Assembly: GCA_028287785.1 (NCBI GenBank)
Contig: JAQBOZ010000021.1
Span: forward strand, 1-64,000
Direction: 5' to 3'
Source: Chlorobiota bacterium
Lineage (GTDB): Bacteria > Bacteroidota > Ignavibacteria > OLB7
DNA length: 64,000 nucleotides
The notes beneath the pieces were generated by a model that was not told the DNA's origin, did no database searches, and saw nothing but the letters and a program-made list of their open reading frames with translations. The position numbers and the translations under genes are program-made. Shown here piece after piece: positions 1-7,791 of the stretch. Each line of letters opens with the position of its first letter. Position 1 is the first letter of the stretch.

Positions 1-24
1 GGCGGGTTTGAAACCCGCCCCGAC
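1..24. repeat. Dispersed palindromic repeat, copy 1 (cut by window edge)
   Basis: This is the first of four copies of a palindrome whose arm reads GGCGGGTTT around a single central G, followed by CCGAC. The left end is lost at the window edge. It lies just downstream of dnaJ. Other copies are at 12217-12245, 32190-32210 and 36798-36823, all between genes. Confidence 0.85.
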
Positions 25-65
25 GCCCCGACATAACGCAACAATATTGATCAACGTTTTATCCG

Positions 66-1235
66 CTACGAGAACGCCCCTTTCATCCGCGAGAAGAAGC
101 CGGACTTCTCCCCTTCGCGCTTCACTCTGGTTTGCGGATCGATGTTCGGCATCCCCCCAAGCTGCTCCAGCAGATTGCGCTCGTCATCGCTGATGCGGGT
201 GGGGATGTAGATATTGATCCTGACGATCTGATCGCCCCGGCGGTTGGTATGGAGATACGGTATCCCCTTGTCGCGCATCCTGAGAAGCGTCCCCGGCTGC
301 GTCCCCGGATCGACGGTGATCACCGATGTGCCGGAGAGCGTCGGCACGGTGATATCCGCGCCGAGCGTCGCCTGCGGGAAGCTGATGGTCATGTCGTAGA
401 CCACGTCGTTGCCGTTGCGGACAAAGTGCTTGTGCTCCCGCTCCTCGATCAGCACGATGATATCGCCGGCGGGACCGCCGTGGCGGCCGGCATTTCCCTT
501 GCCACGGAGCGGGATGTAGTTGCCGTCGGACACCCCGGCCGGGATCTCCAGCGTCTCGGAGCCCTCCCCCTGGATGCGTCCCTCGCCGTGACAGGTCCTG
601 CACGGTTCCTTTACCACCTTCCCCTCGCCGCCGCAGTTGGCGCACGCCGCCACATTGACGAACTGGCCGAAGAGCGAACGCGTCACCTGGCGCACTTCGC
701 CGGAGCCGTTGCACTGCGAGCAGGTCACAACGCCCGATGCGGACTCGGCACCGCGACCGGAGCAGTCCGGGCAGGTGTTCAGCTTCTTGATGGTGATCGT
801 CTTCTCCACGCCGGTCGCGATCTCCTCGAGCGTCAGCGGAAGCCGCACCTTCAGATCGCTCCCCGGCTGGCCGAACGTCGCCCCCTGCGAGCGCCGCCCG
901 CCGCCGCCGCCGAAGATCTCGTCGAAGATCGAGCCGCCGCCACCGCCGCCGCTGAAGGCGGAGAAGATATCGTTGATGTTGGAGAACGGCTGGGAGTCGG
1001 CGGCGGCGCCGCGCAGCCCCTGATGGCCGAACCGATCGTATCGGGCCTTCTTGTCAGGGTTGGAAAGCACCTCGTACGCCTCGGCGCATTCCTTGAACAT
1101 CTCCACGGTTTCCGGGTTGTCCGGGTTCTTATCGGGATGATATTTGATCGCCATCTTCCGATAAGCGCTCTTGATCTCGGTCTCCGTGGCGGTGCGGCTT
1201 ACGCCGAGCACCTCGTAATAATCTCGTTTATCCAT
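66..1235 (-). CDS. dnaJ: Chaperone protein DnaJ
   Basis: DnaJ is the Hsp40 co-chaperone that hands unfolded clients to DnaK and stimulates its ATPase. The 389-residue protein has every expected part in order. The J domain occupies residues 4-70 with HPD at 33-35. A glycine/phenylalanine-rich linker at about 85-115 has long glycine runs. A zinc region at about 150-225 carries four CxxCxGxG-type repeats ([32 protein letters not shown]). The substrate-binding C-terminal domains follow. It is the last gene of an hrcA-grpE-dnaJ run on the minus strand, with 120 bp between it and grpE. dnaK is not in the cluster, an arrangement known in Chlorobi. The length is normal for the family. Confidence 0.97.
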   Translation of the reverse strand: MDKRDYYEVLGVSRTATETEIKSAYRKMAIKYHPDKNPDNPETVEMFKECAEAYEVLSNPDKKARYDRFGHQGLRGAAADSQPFSNINDIFSAFSGGGGGGSIFDEIFGGGGGRRSQGATFGQPGSDLKVRLPLTLEEIATGVEKTITIKKLNTCPDCSGRGAESASGVVTCSQCNGSGEVRQVTRSLFGQFVNVAACANCGGEGKVVKEPCRTCHGEGRIQGEGSETLEIPAGVSDGNYIPLRGKGNAGRHGGPAGDIIVLIEEREHKHFVRNGNDVVYDMTISFPQATLGADITVPTLSGTSVITVDPGTQPGTLLRMRDKGIPYLHTNRRGDQIVRINIYIPTRISDDERNLLEQLGGMPNIDPQTRVKREGEKSGFFSRMKGAFS

Positions 1236-1355
1236 AAGTCGATTCTATACGTGCGGTATATCATGTATCTCTGCGGCGGGCGGGGAACCCGGTGGCGTGC
1301 CTGGCATCATCACGAACCGAAGGGGGAATTCGGAAATCCCCCCCGGTCTCACATC

Positions 1356-1892
1356 TCAGCTTCCTGCGGAGACGATCACTTTTGCGTGACGGAGCACGCG
1401 ATCGCCATAGGTATAGCCCGGCTCCAGCTCGGTGATGACCGTATCCTCGGGGGCATCGCTCGGCTGGCGCATCAATGCCTCGTGCAGGTCAACGTTGAAC
1501 GGCTGGCCCACGGTTGTCATGCGCTGAACTCCCTGCGCTTCCAGCGTCTTTGCCAGCTTGTCGTTGATCATCGAAACACCCTGGAAGAAGCTCTGGAAGT
1601 CCCCGGACTGCGCCCCCGCCTCCACCGATCGGTGGAAGTCATCGATGATCGGCAGCAGCGACCGAAGCAGCCGCTCGTTGGCGTACTGCACCGTCTGCTC
1701 CCGTTCCACCTGCGCCCGTCGCCGGAAATTGTCGAAGTCCGCCATCGTCCTCAGCGCGTGATCGCGCAGGCGGGCGTTCTCGGATTCCAGTTCCGCCACC
1801 CGATCGGTTTCCTGTGTCTGATCGGTCGCGGCCTCCCGCTGGCTCGAAGTATTGTCCTGCGAATCGTCGATTGGAATGTCTCGCTTGTTCAT
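1356..1892 (-). CDS. grpE: GrpE nucleotide exchange factor
   Basis: GrpE releases ADP from DnaK and so completes the DnaK-DnaJ chaperone cycle in the cytoplasm. The 178-residue protein has a charged, poorly ordered N-terminus (1-35) and a long coiled-coil helix containing the family signature around DFDNFRRRAQVE (about 73-85). The compact beta domain at the C-terminus includes FNVDLHEALMRQPSD and ends with the typical GDRVLRHAKVIVS. It lies between hrcA and dnaJ on the same strand, with 120 bp on each side, so the three are probably co-transcribed. I saw no CIRCE operator in the flanking sequence, so regulation by the neighbouring HrcA is only presumed. Confidence 0.96.
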   Translation of the reverse strand: MNKRDIPIDDSQDNTSSQREAATDQTQETDRVAELESENARLRDHALRTMADFDNFRRRAQVEREQTVQYANERLLRSLLPIIDDFHRSVEAGAQSGDFQSFFQGVSMINDKLAKTLEAQGVQRMTTVGQPFNVDLHEALMRQPSDAPEDTVITELEPGYTYGDRVLRHAKVIVSAGS

Positions 1893-2012
1893 GATAATTG
1901 TTGAATTATTCCGACCGGCCCCCGTGATATTCCCCGCGCGAATCGATCCCTACGAAGCATCCGCCGTCGGGTTCAACGAATCGTAAGCGACGCGAGCCGC
2001 GCCCTGGGACGC

Positions 2013-3086
2013 CTACCTGTCGTGAAAATTATCTGTGATCGTCCTGGCGATGTACTCCACCACCGTAATCATCTTCGAATAATCCATCCGCTTCGGCCCT
2101 ATCAGCCCGATCGTTCCGGTCGTGGTCCCCACTTTATAACGGGTGGTGATCAGGCTGTAGTCCACCATCCGCTCGTTGCCGTGCTCACCGCCGATCGTGA
2201 TATCCACCGTGTGCTCCTCCCCGGAATGGCCGTCCAGCAGATGAATCACCATCTCCTCGTTCTCCACCAGCTCCACGATCCCGCGAAGCTGATCCGGGTT
2301 GGCAAACTCCGGGTGACGGAGGATGTTCTGCGTCGGCGAAATCTGGATACGCTCCCCCTCGGACGACCCCGTGAAGATCCTGTCGGATGAATCGAGGAGG
2401 ACTCTCAGGAGGCTGTCGGAGCTTTCGTCCACCACATCGCGAAGGCGTTCGCGGCAGCTCGACCGTATCTCGCGGAGCGTCAGACCGCCGAAACGCTCAT
2501 TCAAAATCTGAACCAGGAAATCGATCCGCTCGCGTGGAATCTCCTCCTGCACCTCCAGCGTCACGGTCTTGATAAGCCCGGCGCGAAGCGAGAGCACCAC
2601 CAGCAGCCGCGTGCTGGAGAGCGGCACCAGCTCAAGGCGCTCCAGGCTGCTGTCCAGCAGTTCCGGCGCGGTGACAATGCCAAGCTGAAGCGATATCGAG
2701 GCGATCAGCCGGGAGACCTCCTTCATCAGCACGGGAGTGGCGGCGGCCGGGTTGATCTGATTCCGGATGGCCGCCCGCTCCGCCACGCTCAGCTTGTCGG
2801 CGCGGACCAGCGAGTCCACATAGAGGCGATAGCCGCGATCGGTCGGCACCCGTCCGGCCGATGTATGCGGATGAGAGATATATCCCTTCTCCTCCAGATC
2901 GGCCATCGCGTTCCGTATGGTGGCCGCAGAAACCGACTCCTCCTCCATGCGCTTGGAGATATAGCGGGAACCCACGGGGTTGGCCGTGAGGATATAGTGC
3001 TGGACGATATAGCGCAGCACAAGCTCCTCCCGCTCGGTAAGCTCGGGAGCCGCTTTCGGGGTTGCGATATGTCGTGCGGTTGCCAT
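2013..3086 (-). CDS. hrcA: Heat-inducible transcription repressor HrcA
   Basis: HrcA represses chaperone operons by binding CIRCE elements and is kept active by GroE. The N-terminal winged-helix domain starts at LTEREELVLRYIVQHYI and includes NPVGSRYISKRM and the recognition region SVSAATIRNAMADLEEKG followed by HTSAGRVPTDRGYR, all classic for HrcA. The rest is the dimerisation/GAF-like part, ending in the signature TRYKVGTTTGTIGLIGPKRM. I chose the ATG at 3086, giving 357 residues. An upstream ATG at 3152 would add 22 residues that look unlike the family. Neither start has a clear Shine-Dalgarno sequence. No CIRCE palindrome (TTAGCACTC-N9-GAGTGCTAA) was seen upstream. Confidence 0.95.
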   Translation of the reverse strand: MATARHIATPKAAPELTEREELVLRYIVQHYILTANPVGSRYISKRMEEESVSAATIRNAMADLEEKGYISHPHTSAGRVPTDRGYRLYVDSLVRADKLSVAERAAIRNQINPAAATPVLMKEVSRLIASISLQLGIVTAPELLDSSLERLELVPLSSTRLLVVLSLRAGLIKTVTLEVQEEIPRERIDFLVQILNERFGGLTLREIRSSCRERLRDVVDESSDSLLRVLLDSSDRIFTGSSEGERIQISPTQNILRHPEFANPDQLRGIVELVENEEMVIHLLDGHSGEEHTVDITIGGEHGNERMVDYSLITTRYKVGTTTGTIGLIGPKRMDYSKMITVVEYIARTITDNFHDR

Positions 3087-3328
3087 GAGTTGGATAGACG
3101 ATGGGGCTGTATCTCCGATTGCCGCACCGCGCCGGTTGTGACCTGTTGTCATACCAAGGGCGAAGTATCAGCCGTCCGGCGTCGGGTTCAACCCGGCAAC
3201 GATCGGCATCCGCTCCGCCCGGCGTAGGTTCAAGGCTTCTTGTCAGAGCTTCCAGGAGATTGGCCGGCGGTGTTGGGGCCGGCGGGAATATATCGAAACT
3301 TCCAACGCCTCCGCCTCTCCGCTGATTT

Positions 3329-4762
3329 CTACTTCCCCACCGCCCGGATCAGCCACTCGGGGATGAACCCGACGATCAGCGTCCCGGCGATCGTCAGCGC
3401 CAGCGCCACTTTCGTCAGCCCGGTCAGCACCGGCGTCGGCGCCTCATCGCCGTTCGGCTCGCGGAAAAACATGTTGACGATCAGCCCCAGATAGAACCAT
3501 GCGGAGATGACCGAGGAGATGACGCCGACCACCGCGAGCCACGTCATATCGGCGCGGATGGCGGCATAGAAGAGATAGTACTTTCCGAAAAAGCCGGCGA
3601 ACGGCGGGATGCCGGTCAGCGAGAACATGAAGAGCGCCATGATGATGGCAAGCCCCGGACGGCGACGGCCAAGCCCGCGGTAATCATCGATCGTGAGGTT
3701 GCCGCCGTTCTCGCGCTCCAGCATGCCGACGATCGCGAAGGCGCCAAGCTGCATGAAGAGATACGCCGCCACATAGTACATGATCCCGGTCCAGCCGATG
3801 CTGTTCCCCGCCGCGATGCCGATCAGCATATATCCCGCGTGCGCCACCGAGGAGTAGGCAAGCATCCGCTTGATGTTGGTCTGGGCTATCGCCGTGATAT
3901 TTCCAATCAGCATCGAGCCGACCGCGAGCATGGCGATCACCGCGCGGACGTTCGGCAGGCCGGCGGCGTTGCTGGCGACCACCGGCATCATAAAGCCGAC
4001 GAACCCGCTGAATGCCGCGGCCTTTCCAGCCGTGCTCATAAAGCCCGTCACGACGGTCGGCGCCCCCTCATAGACATCCGGCGCCCACTGATGGAACGGG
4101 AACGCCGCCACCTTGAACGCCAGCCCGACGATCATCAGGCCGATGCCGCTCCAGAAGAGCATCGGGAACTTCGTGGTGGCCGCGCCGATCGCGAGCGCCG
4201 CGTAGCTGGTCCCGCCGACCGAGCCATAGACCAGCGCGATTCCGTAGAGAAGGAAGCCGGAGGCAAAGGCGCCCAGCAGGAAATACTTCAGCGCGGCCTC
4301 GTTGGAGGCAAGACGTCCGCGAACCAGGCCGGAAAGGACGTAGAAGCAGATCGACATGATCTCCAGCCCCACGAAGAGGATCATCAGATCGGTCGCGTGG
4401 GCCATCAGCATCATCCCGACGACGGACATCGCGATCAGCGTGTAGAACTCATCGAACATCCCGCCGATGCGCTCCAGATAATCGCGGGAGAGGAGCACGG
4501 TCATGATCCCGCCGCCGCAGAAGATGATATCGTAGACGTTGGGCATTCCACCGATCGCGATCATCCCGTTGAATCCGGGGAGCTTCCAGAGCATCGTGAA
4601 GCCGGCAGCCACGATCCCGCCAACGAAGCCCACGATCGTCAACCAGGTGCAGAGCTTCGTGCTCCGCTCCACCAGAGCATCGGCGAGCATCACGAGAAGC
4701 GCAAACAGGCTTACGATTTCGATCGGTAGCGCCGCGAGAAGATCTGAAGTAATCGAGCTCAT
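3329..4762 (-). CDS. nuoN: NADH-quinone oxidoreductase subunit N
   Basis: NuoN is one of the three antiporter-like membrane subunits that carry out proton pumping in complex I. The 477-residue protein is almost entirely hydrophobic, with about 13-14 membrane segments. It keeps the family hallmarks: a glutamate in the EIMSICFYVLSGL segment (about residue 125), the lysine-containing KVAAFPFHQWAPDVYEGAP around 215-235, and the STAGKAAAF segment that follows. Its ATG overlaps the stop of the upstream antiporter gene by 4 bp (ATGA), so translation is probably coupled. It is the last gene of the nuoL-nuoM-antiporter-nuoN run. The other complex I subunits (nuoA-nuoK) are not in this window. Confidence 0.95.
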   Translation of the reverse strand: MSSITSDLLAALPIEIVSLFALLVMLADALVERSTKLCTWLTIVGFVGGIVAAGFTMLWKLPGFNGMIAIGGMPNVYDIIFCGGGIMTVLLSRDYLERIGGMFDEFYTLIAMSVVGMMLMAHATDLMILFVGLEIMSICFYVLSGLVRGRLASNEAALKYFLLGAFASGFLLYGIALVYGSVGGTSYAALAIGAATTKFPMLFWSGIGLMIVGLAFKVAAFPFHQWAPDVYEGAPTVVTGFMSTAGKAAAFSGFVGFMMPVVASNAAGLPNVRAVIAMLAVGSMLIGNITAIAQTNIKRMLAYSSVAHAGYMLIGIAAGNSIGWTGIMYYVAAYLFMQLGAFAIVGMLERENGGNLTIDDYRGLGRRRPGLAIIMALFMFSLTGIPPFAGFFGKYYLFYAAIRADMTWLAVVGVISSVISAWFYLGLIVNMFFREPNGDEAPTPVLTGLTKVALALTIAGTLIVGFIPEWLIRAVGK

Positions 4763-6036
4763 GAAAAGAATATTAGCCAGACGAGAAAGAGGACCGGCAG
4801 AAGCACCGGCACCGAGAACCTGCTGATATAACCGAAGAATCCGGGCATCCGGACGCCGCGATGTTCCGCGATCGCCCTGACCATGAAGTTGGGGCCGTTG
4901 CCGATATAGGTCATCGCCCCGAAGAACACCGCTCCGGCGGAGATCGCAGCCACCTCCCGACCGTGCGTCAGGAGGAACTCCCGCACGTGCGCCGGATTAT
5001 CGACGCTCAGATGCGCCAGGCCAAGCCCGGCGGTCAGGAAGTTGAGATAGGTCGGAGCGTTGTCCAGAACGCTGCTCAGGCCGCCGGTCACCCAGTAGAA
5101 CCCACCGCTCGACCCTATCCCGAGCGCCGGGGCGTTGGCCGAAAGCCAGTCCAGCGCCGGCAGCATCGTCACGAAAATCCCGGCGAACAGCCATGCCACC
5201 TCCACGATCGGATGGAACGTGAAATGGTTCTCCAGATGGATCTGCCGCTTCGTGCTGAAATAGCTCCCCGCCGCCGCCGCGATCATCACGGCCTCCCGAA
5301 GGAACAGCGGCCGCTCGATAAAAACCGAGCCGATGATGGCCGCCAGAAAGATCAGGTTGCCGAGGCCGGAGATCCTGAAACCGTCATGCCCGGTTTCAAC
5401 CTCCTGCCGGGGCCCGGCCGACACCTTCCGGAAATTCAGAAGGTCCACCATGTAGAAGATCGCCAGCACCAGCGCCAGGGCAAAGGCCCACGGCAGCAGC
5501 ATCGCGCGGGTGATCCAGAAGAACGGGATACCCTTGATAAAGCCAAGGAACAACGGCGGATCGCCGATCGGGGTGATCCCACCTCCAATGTTCGAAACAA
5601 TGAAGATGAAGAAGATCACATGATATGCCGAGAGCCTGTCCCGGTTGTTCCGGAGATACGGCCGGATCAGCAGCATCGAGGCACCGGTTGTCCCCAGCAG
5701 ATTGGCCGCCACCGCCCCTGTCGCAAGCAACGCCAGGTTTTCCAGCGGCGTGGCCCCCCCCTTCATGGCGATATGAATCCCGCCGGAGACCACGTACAGC
5801 GCGCCGATCAGCGCGATAAAGCTGATATACTCGTGAAGCGCCCCGGCAACCTTCCCCGGCGCATCCAGCCCGAACAGATAGTATGCCGCCGTTACGGTCG
5901 CAAGGCCGGACGCCACATATCGATAGTTCTTCTCCCACCACGCGCCGTTGATAAACGGCATCATGGCAATCGCGGCAAGCAGAAGAATGAACGGGATGAT
6001 CCAGAGCGGATTGACCGTCATCTCCATGCCGTGCAC
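4759..6036 (-). CDS. NhaD-like Na+/H+ antiporter (ion transporter superfamily)
   Basis: This 425-residue protein has about 11-12 hydrophobic segments and resembles NhaD/arsenite-permease-type transporters of the ion transporter superfamily. The recognisable stretches are GTTGASMLLIRPYLRNN (about 115-131), FIVSNIGGGITPIGDPPLFL (about 148-167) and SSVLDNAPTYLNFL (about 310-323), which correspond to the two unwound, asparagine/aspartate-containing helices of that fold. The expected activity is sodium/proton exchange in the inner membrane, but the substrate cannot be fixed from sequence. The placement is odd: it begins 2 bp after the nuoM stop and overlaps nuoN by 4 bp, so it is embedded among complex I genes. 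The start could also be one of the close ATGs at residues 4 or 6. Confidence 0.85.
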   Translation of the reverse strand: MHGMEMTVNPLWIIPFILLLAAIAMMPFINGAWWEKNYRYVASGLATVTAAYYLFGLDAPGKVAGALHEYISFIALIGALYVVSGGIHIAMKGGATPLENLALLATGAVAANLLGTTGASMLLIRPYLRNNRDRLSAYHVIFFIFIVSNIGGGITPIGDPPLFLGFIKGIPFFWITRAMLLPWAFALALVLAIFYMVDLLNFRKVSAGPRQEVETGHDGFRISGLGNLIFLAAIIGSVFIERPLFLREAVMIAAAAGSYFSTKRQIHLENHFTFHPIVEVAWLFAGIFVTMLPALDWLSANAPALGIGSSGGFYWVTGGLSSVLDNAPTYLNFLTAGLGLAHLSVDNPAHVREFLLTHGREVAAISAGAVFFGAMTYIGNGPNFMVRAIAEHRGVRMPGFFGYISRFSVPVLLPVLFLVWLIFFS

Positions 6037-6038
6037 CG

Positions 6039-7715
6039 CTACGGCCTTGAGGGCATCGGCGCCGGTGTCACCTGCACGGGCGGCGGCGCGGGAGCAATCG
6101 TGGCACCGGGCGGCGGCGCGACCGGGCTTGCCGCGGGGGCGCCCGGAAGGGCCGGAGCGGCGATGTGCGAGGTATCGCCATTCATCCGCCGGTTGACTTC
6201 CGCCGCGTAACGGTGCTCCCCCTTCATCTCCTCGATCACCCCGACCACAGCCCGCGTGGAGCTCTCCGAGACGCTGAGAAATGTGTTCGGCTGAAAGCCG
6301 ATCCAGACGCAGAAGAGGACCATCGGGACAAGCAGGCCCACCTCCAGCTTGGTCAGATCGCTGACAGTGCGGTTCTCGTTATTAGTGAGCGGGCCGAAGA
6401 ACATCCGCTGGAAAAGGATCAGCAGGTAGACCGCCGCCAGGATAACCCCGGATGCGCCGATGATCGCGAACCAGCGCGATGTGAGATGCTGCGATGTATA
6501 TCCGCCGATCAGCGTAAGATACTCGCCGACAAAACCATTCAGCCCCGGCAGCCCGACCGACGCGAAGACCGCGATGGCGAAGAAGACCGCGTAGACCGGC
6601 ATCGACTTGGCGAGGCCGCCGAAATCCGCCATCTCGCGCGTGTGCCGGCGATCGTAGATAAAGCCGATCAGCAGGAAGAGCATGCCGGTGGAAAGCCCGT
6701 GGTTCACCATCTGGATCACCGCCCCCTGCACTCCCTCCGCCGTCATCGAGAAGATTCCCAGCACCACGAAGCCAAGGTGGGCGATCGACGAATAGGCAAC
6801 CAGCTTCTTGACATCGGTCTGCACCATCGCCAGCAGGGCGCCGTAGATGATGCCGATCACCGCCAGCACGGAGATGAAATCGGCATAGTACATCGAGGAC
6901 TGCGGGAAGAGCTGGAGATTGAACCGGATCAACCCGTACGTCCCCATCTTCAGCATCACCGCCGCCAGCACCACGGAGCCGGCCGTCGGCGCCTGCGTGT
7001 GGGCATCGGGAAGCCAGGTGTGGAGCGGGAAGATCGGCACCTTGATGCAGAACGAGAGCGCGAACGCCAGGAAGAGCCACTTCTGCGCCTCGAACGGAAT
7101 CGATGGGGCGATATGAAGCAGCTTCTGGAGATCGGTCGTGAAATGCCCCGTCTGCACCTCCGCGTAATGCCCCATCCAGACGATCGCCACAAGCATCAGC
7201 AGCGAGCCGGCCATCGTGTAGAGGAAGAACTTCATCGACGCGTAGATCCTGTCCTTGCCGCCCCAGATGCCGATCAGGAAATACATCGGAATCAGCACCA
7301 CCTCCCAGAAGACATAGAAAAGGAAGGTATCGAGCGACGCGAAGACGCCCATCAGGCCGCTCTGCAGGATCAGGAGCATGATGTAATACATCTTCTCGCG
7401 ATCGCGAATCCCCCTCCAGCTCGACATGATCGCAATCGGCATGATGAACGTGGTAAGCATCAGCAGCAGCAGCGACATCCCGTCAAGGCCGAAACGAAAG
7501 CCGATATCGAGCGAGCCGATCCACGGGACGTTGGTCGTGAACTGGAACGCCGGGCTGGTCTTGTCGAAGCTGAACCAGAGCGCCAGCGATACCACAAACG
7601 TCAGGCCCGACCCGATGGCGGCGCCGATCCGGTGCGCGGACGTGTTCCCGGCCGGGATAAGGCTCAGGATCAGAGCGACGACGAGCGGGAGAAAAAGCGT
7701 GACAAGAAGAAGCAT
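6039..7715 (-). CDS. nuoM: NADH-quinone oxidoreductase subunit M
   Basis: NuoM is the middle antiporter-like subunit of complex I. The 558-residue protein carries the conserved glutamate in FWEVVLIPMYFLIG (about 135) and the lysine/histidine-containing segment KVPIFPLHTWLPDAHTQAPT (about 225-245), followed by VMLKMGTYGLIRF. Hydrophobic helices continue to about residue 490. After that it departs from the family: the last 60 or so residues are a soluble tail dominated by proline and alanine (for example PGAPAASPVAPPPG), which ordinary NuoM lacks. The reading frame runs without interruption into the tail, and the next gene starts 2 bp after its stop, so the tail is not a sequencing artefact at an intergenic junction. 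nuoL lies 76 bp upstream. Confidence 0.95.
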   Translation of the reverse strand: MLLLVTLFLPLVVALILSLIPAGNTSAHRIGAAIGSGLTFVVSLALWFSFDKTSPAFQFTTNVPWIGSLDIGFRFGLDGMSLLLLMLTTFIMPIAIMSSWRGIRDREKMYYIMLLILQSGLMGVFASLDTFLFYVFWEVVLIPMYFLIGIWGGKDRIYASMKFFLYTMAGSLLMLVAIVWMGHYAEVQTGHFTTDLQKLLHIAPSIPFEAQKWLFLAFALSFCIKVPIFPLHTWLPDAHTQAPTAGSVVLAAVMLKMGTYGLIRFNLQLFPQSSMYYADFISVLAVIGIIYGALLAMVQTDVKKLVAYSSIAHLGFVVLGIFSMTAEGVQGAVIQMVNHGLSTGMLFLLIGFIYDRRHTREMADFGGLAKSMPVYAVFFAIAVFASVGLPGLNGFVGEYLTLIGGYTSQHLTSRWFAIIGASGVILAAVYLLILFQRMFFGPLTNNENRTVSDLTKLEVGLLVPMVLFCVWIGFQPNTFLSVSESSTRAVVGVIEEMKGEHRYAAEVNRRMNGDTSHIAAPALPGAPAASPVAPPPGATIAPAPPPVQVTPAPMPSRP

Positions 7716-7791
7716 TGATACTTGAAGTTTCTAAAAACTGGGGACAGAATGGGCCGGTCGTCCGCCGGCCGCAACCCGTGAACGGCTGCCG

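Noticed and set aside
1321-1352. G-run/C-run hairpin between grpE and dnaJ
   Set aside because: The pairing is imperfect around mismatched A/T bases and lacks a T-run, so I did not list it as a terminator.
132-1904. 590-residue open frame on the plus strand across dnaJ and grpE
   Set aside because: It is the antisense shadow of two certain genes; its Arg/His/Leu/Ala-rich composition is typical of reverse-frame reading in high-G+C DNA.
3086-3328. CIRCE operator upstream of hrcA
   Set aside because: No TTAGCACTC-N9-GAGTGCTAA or close variant is present.
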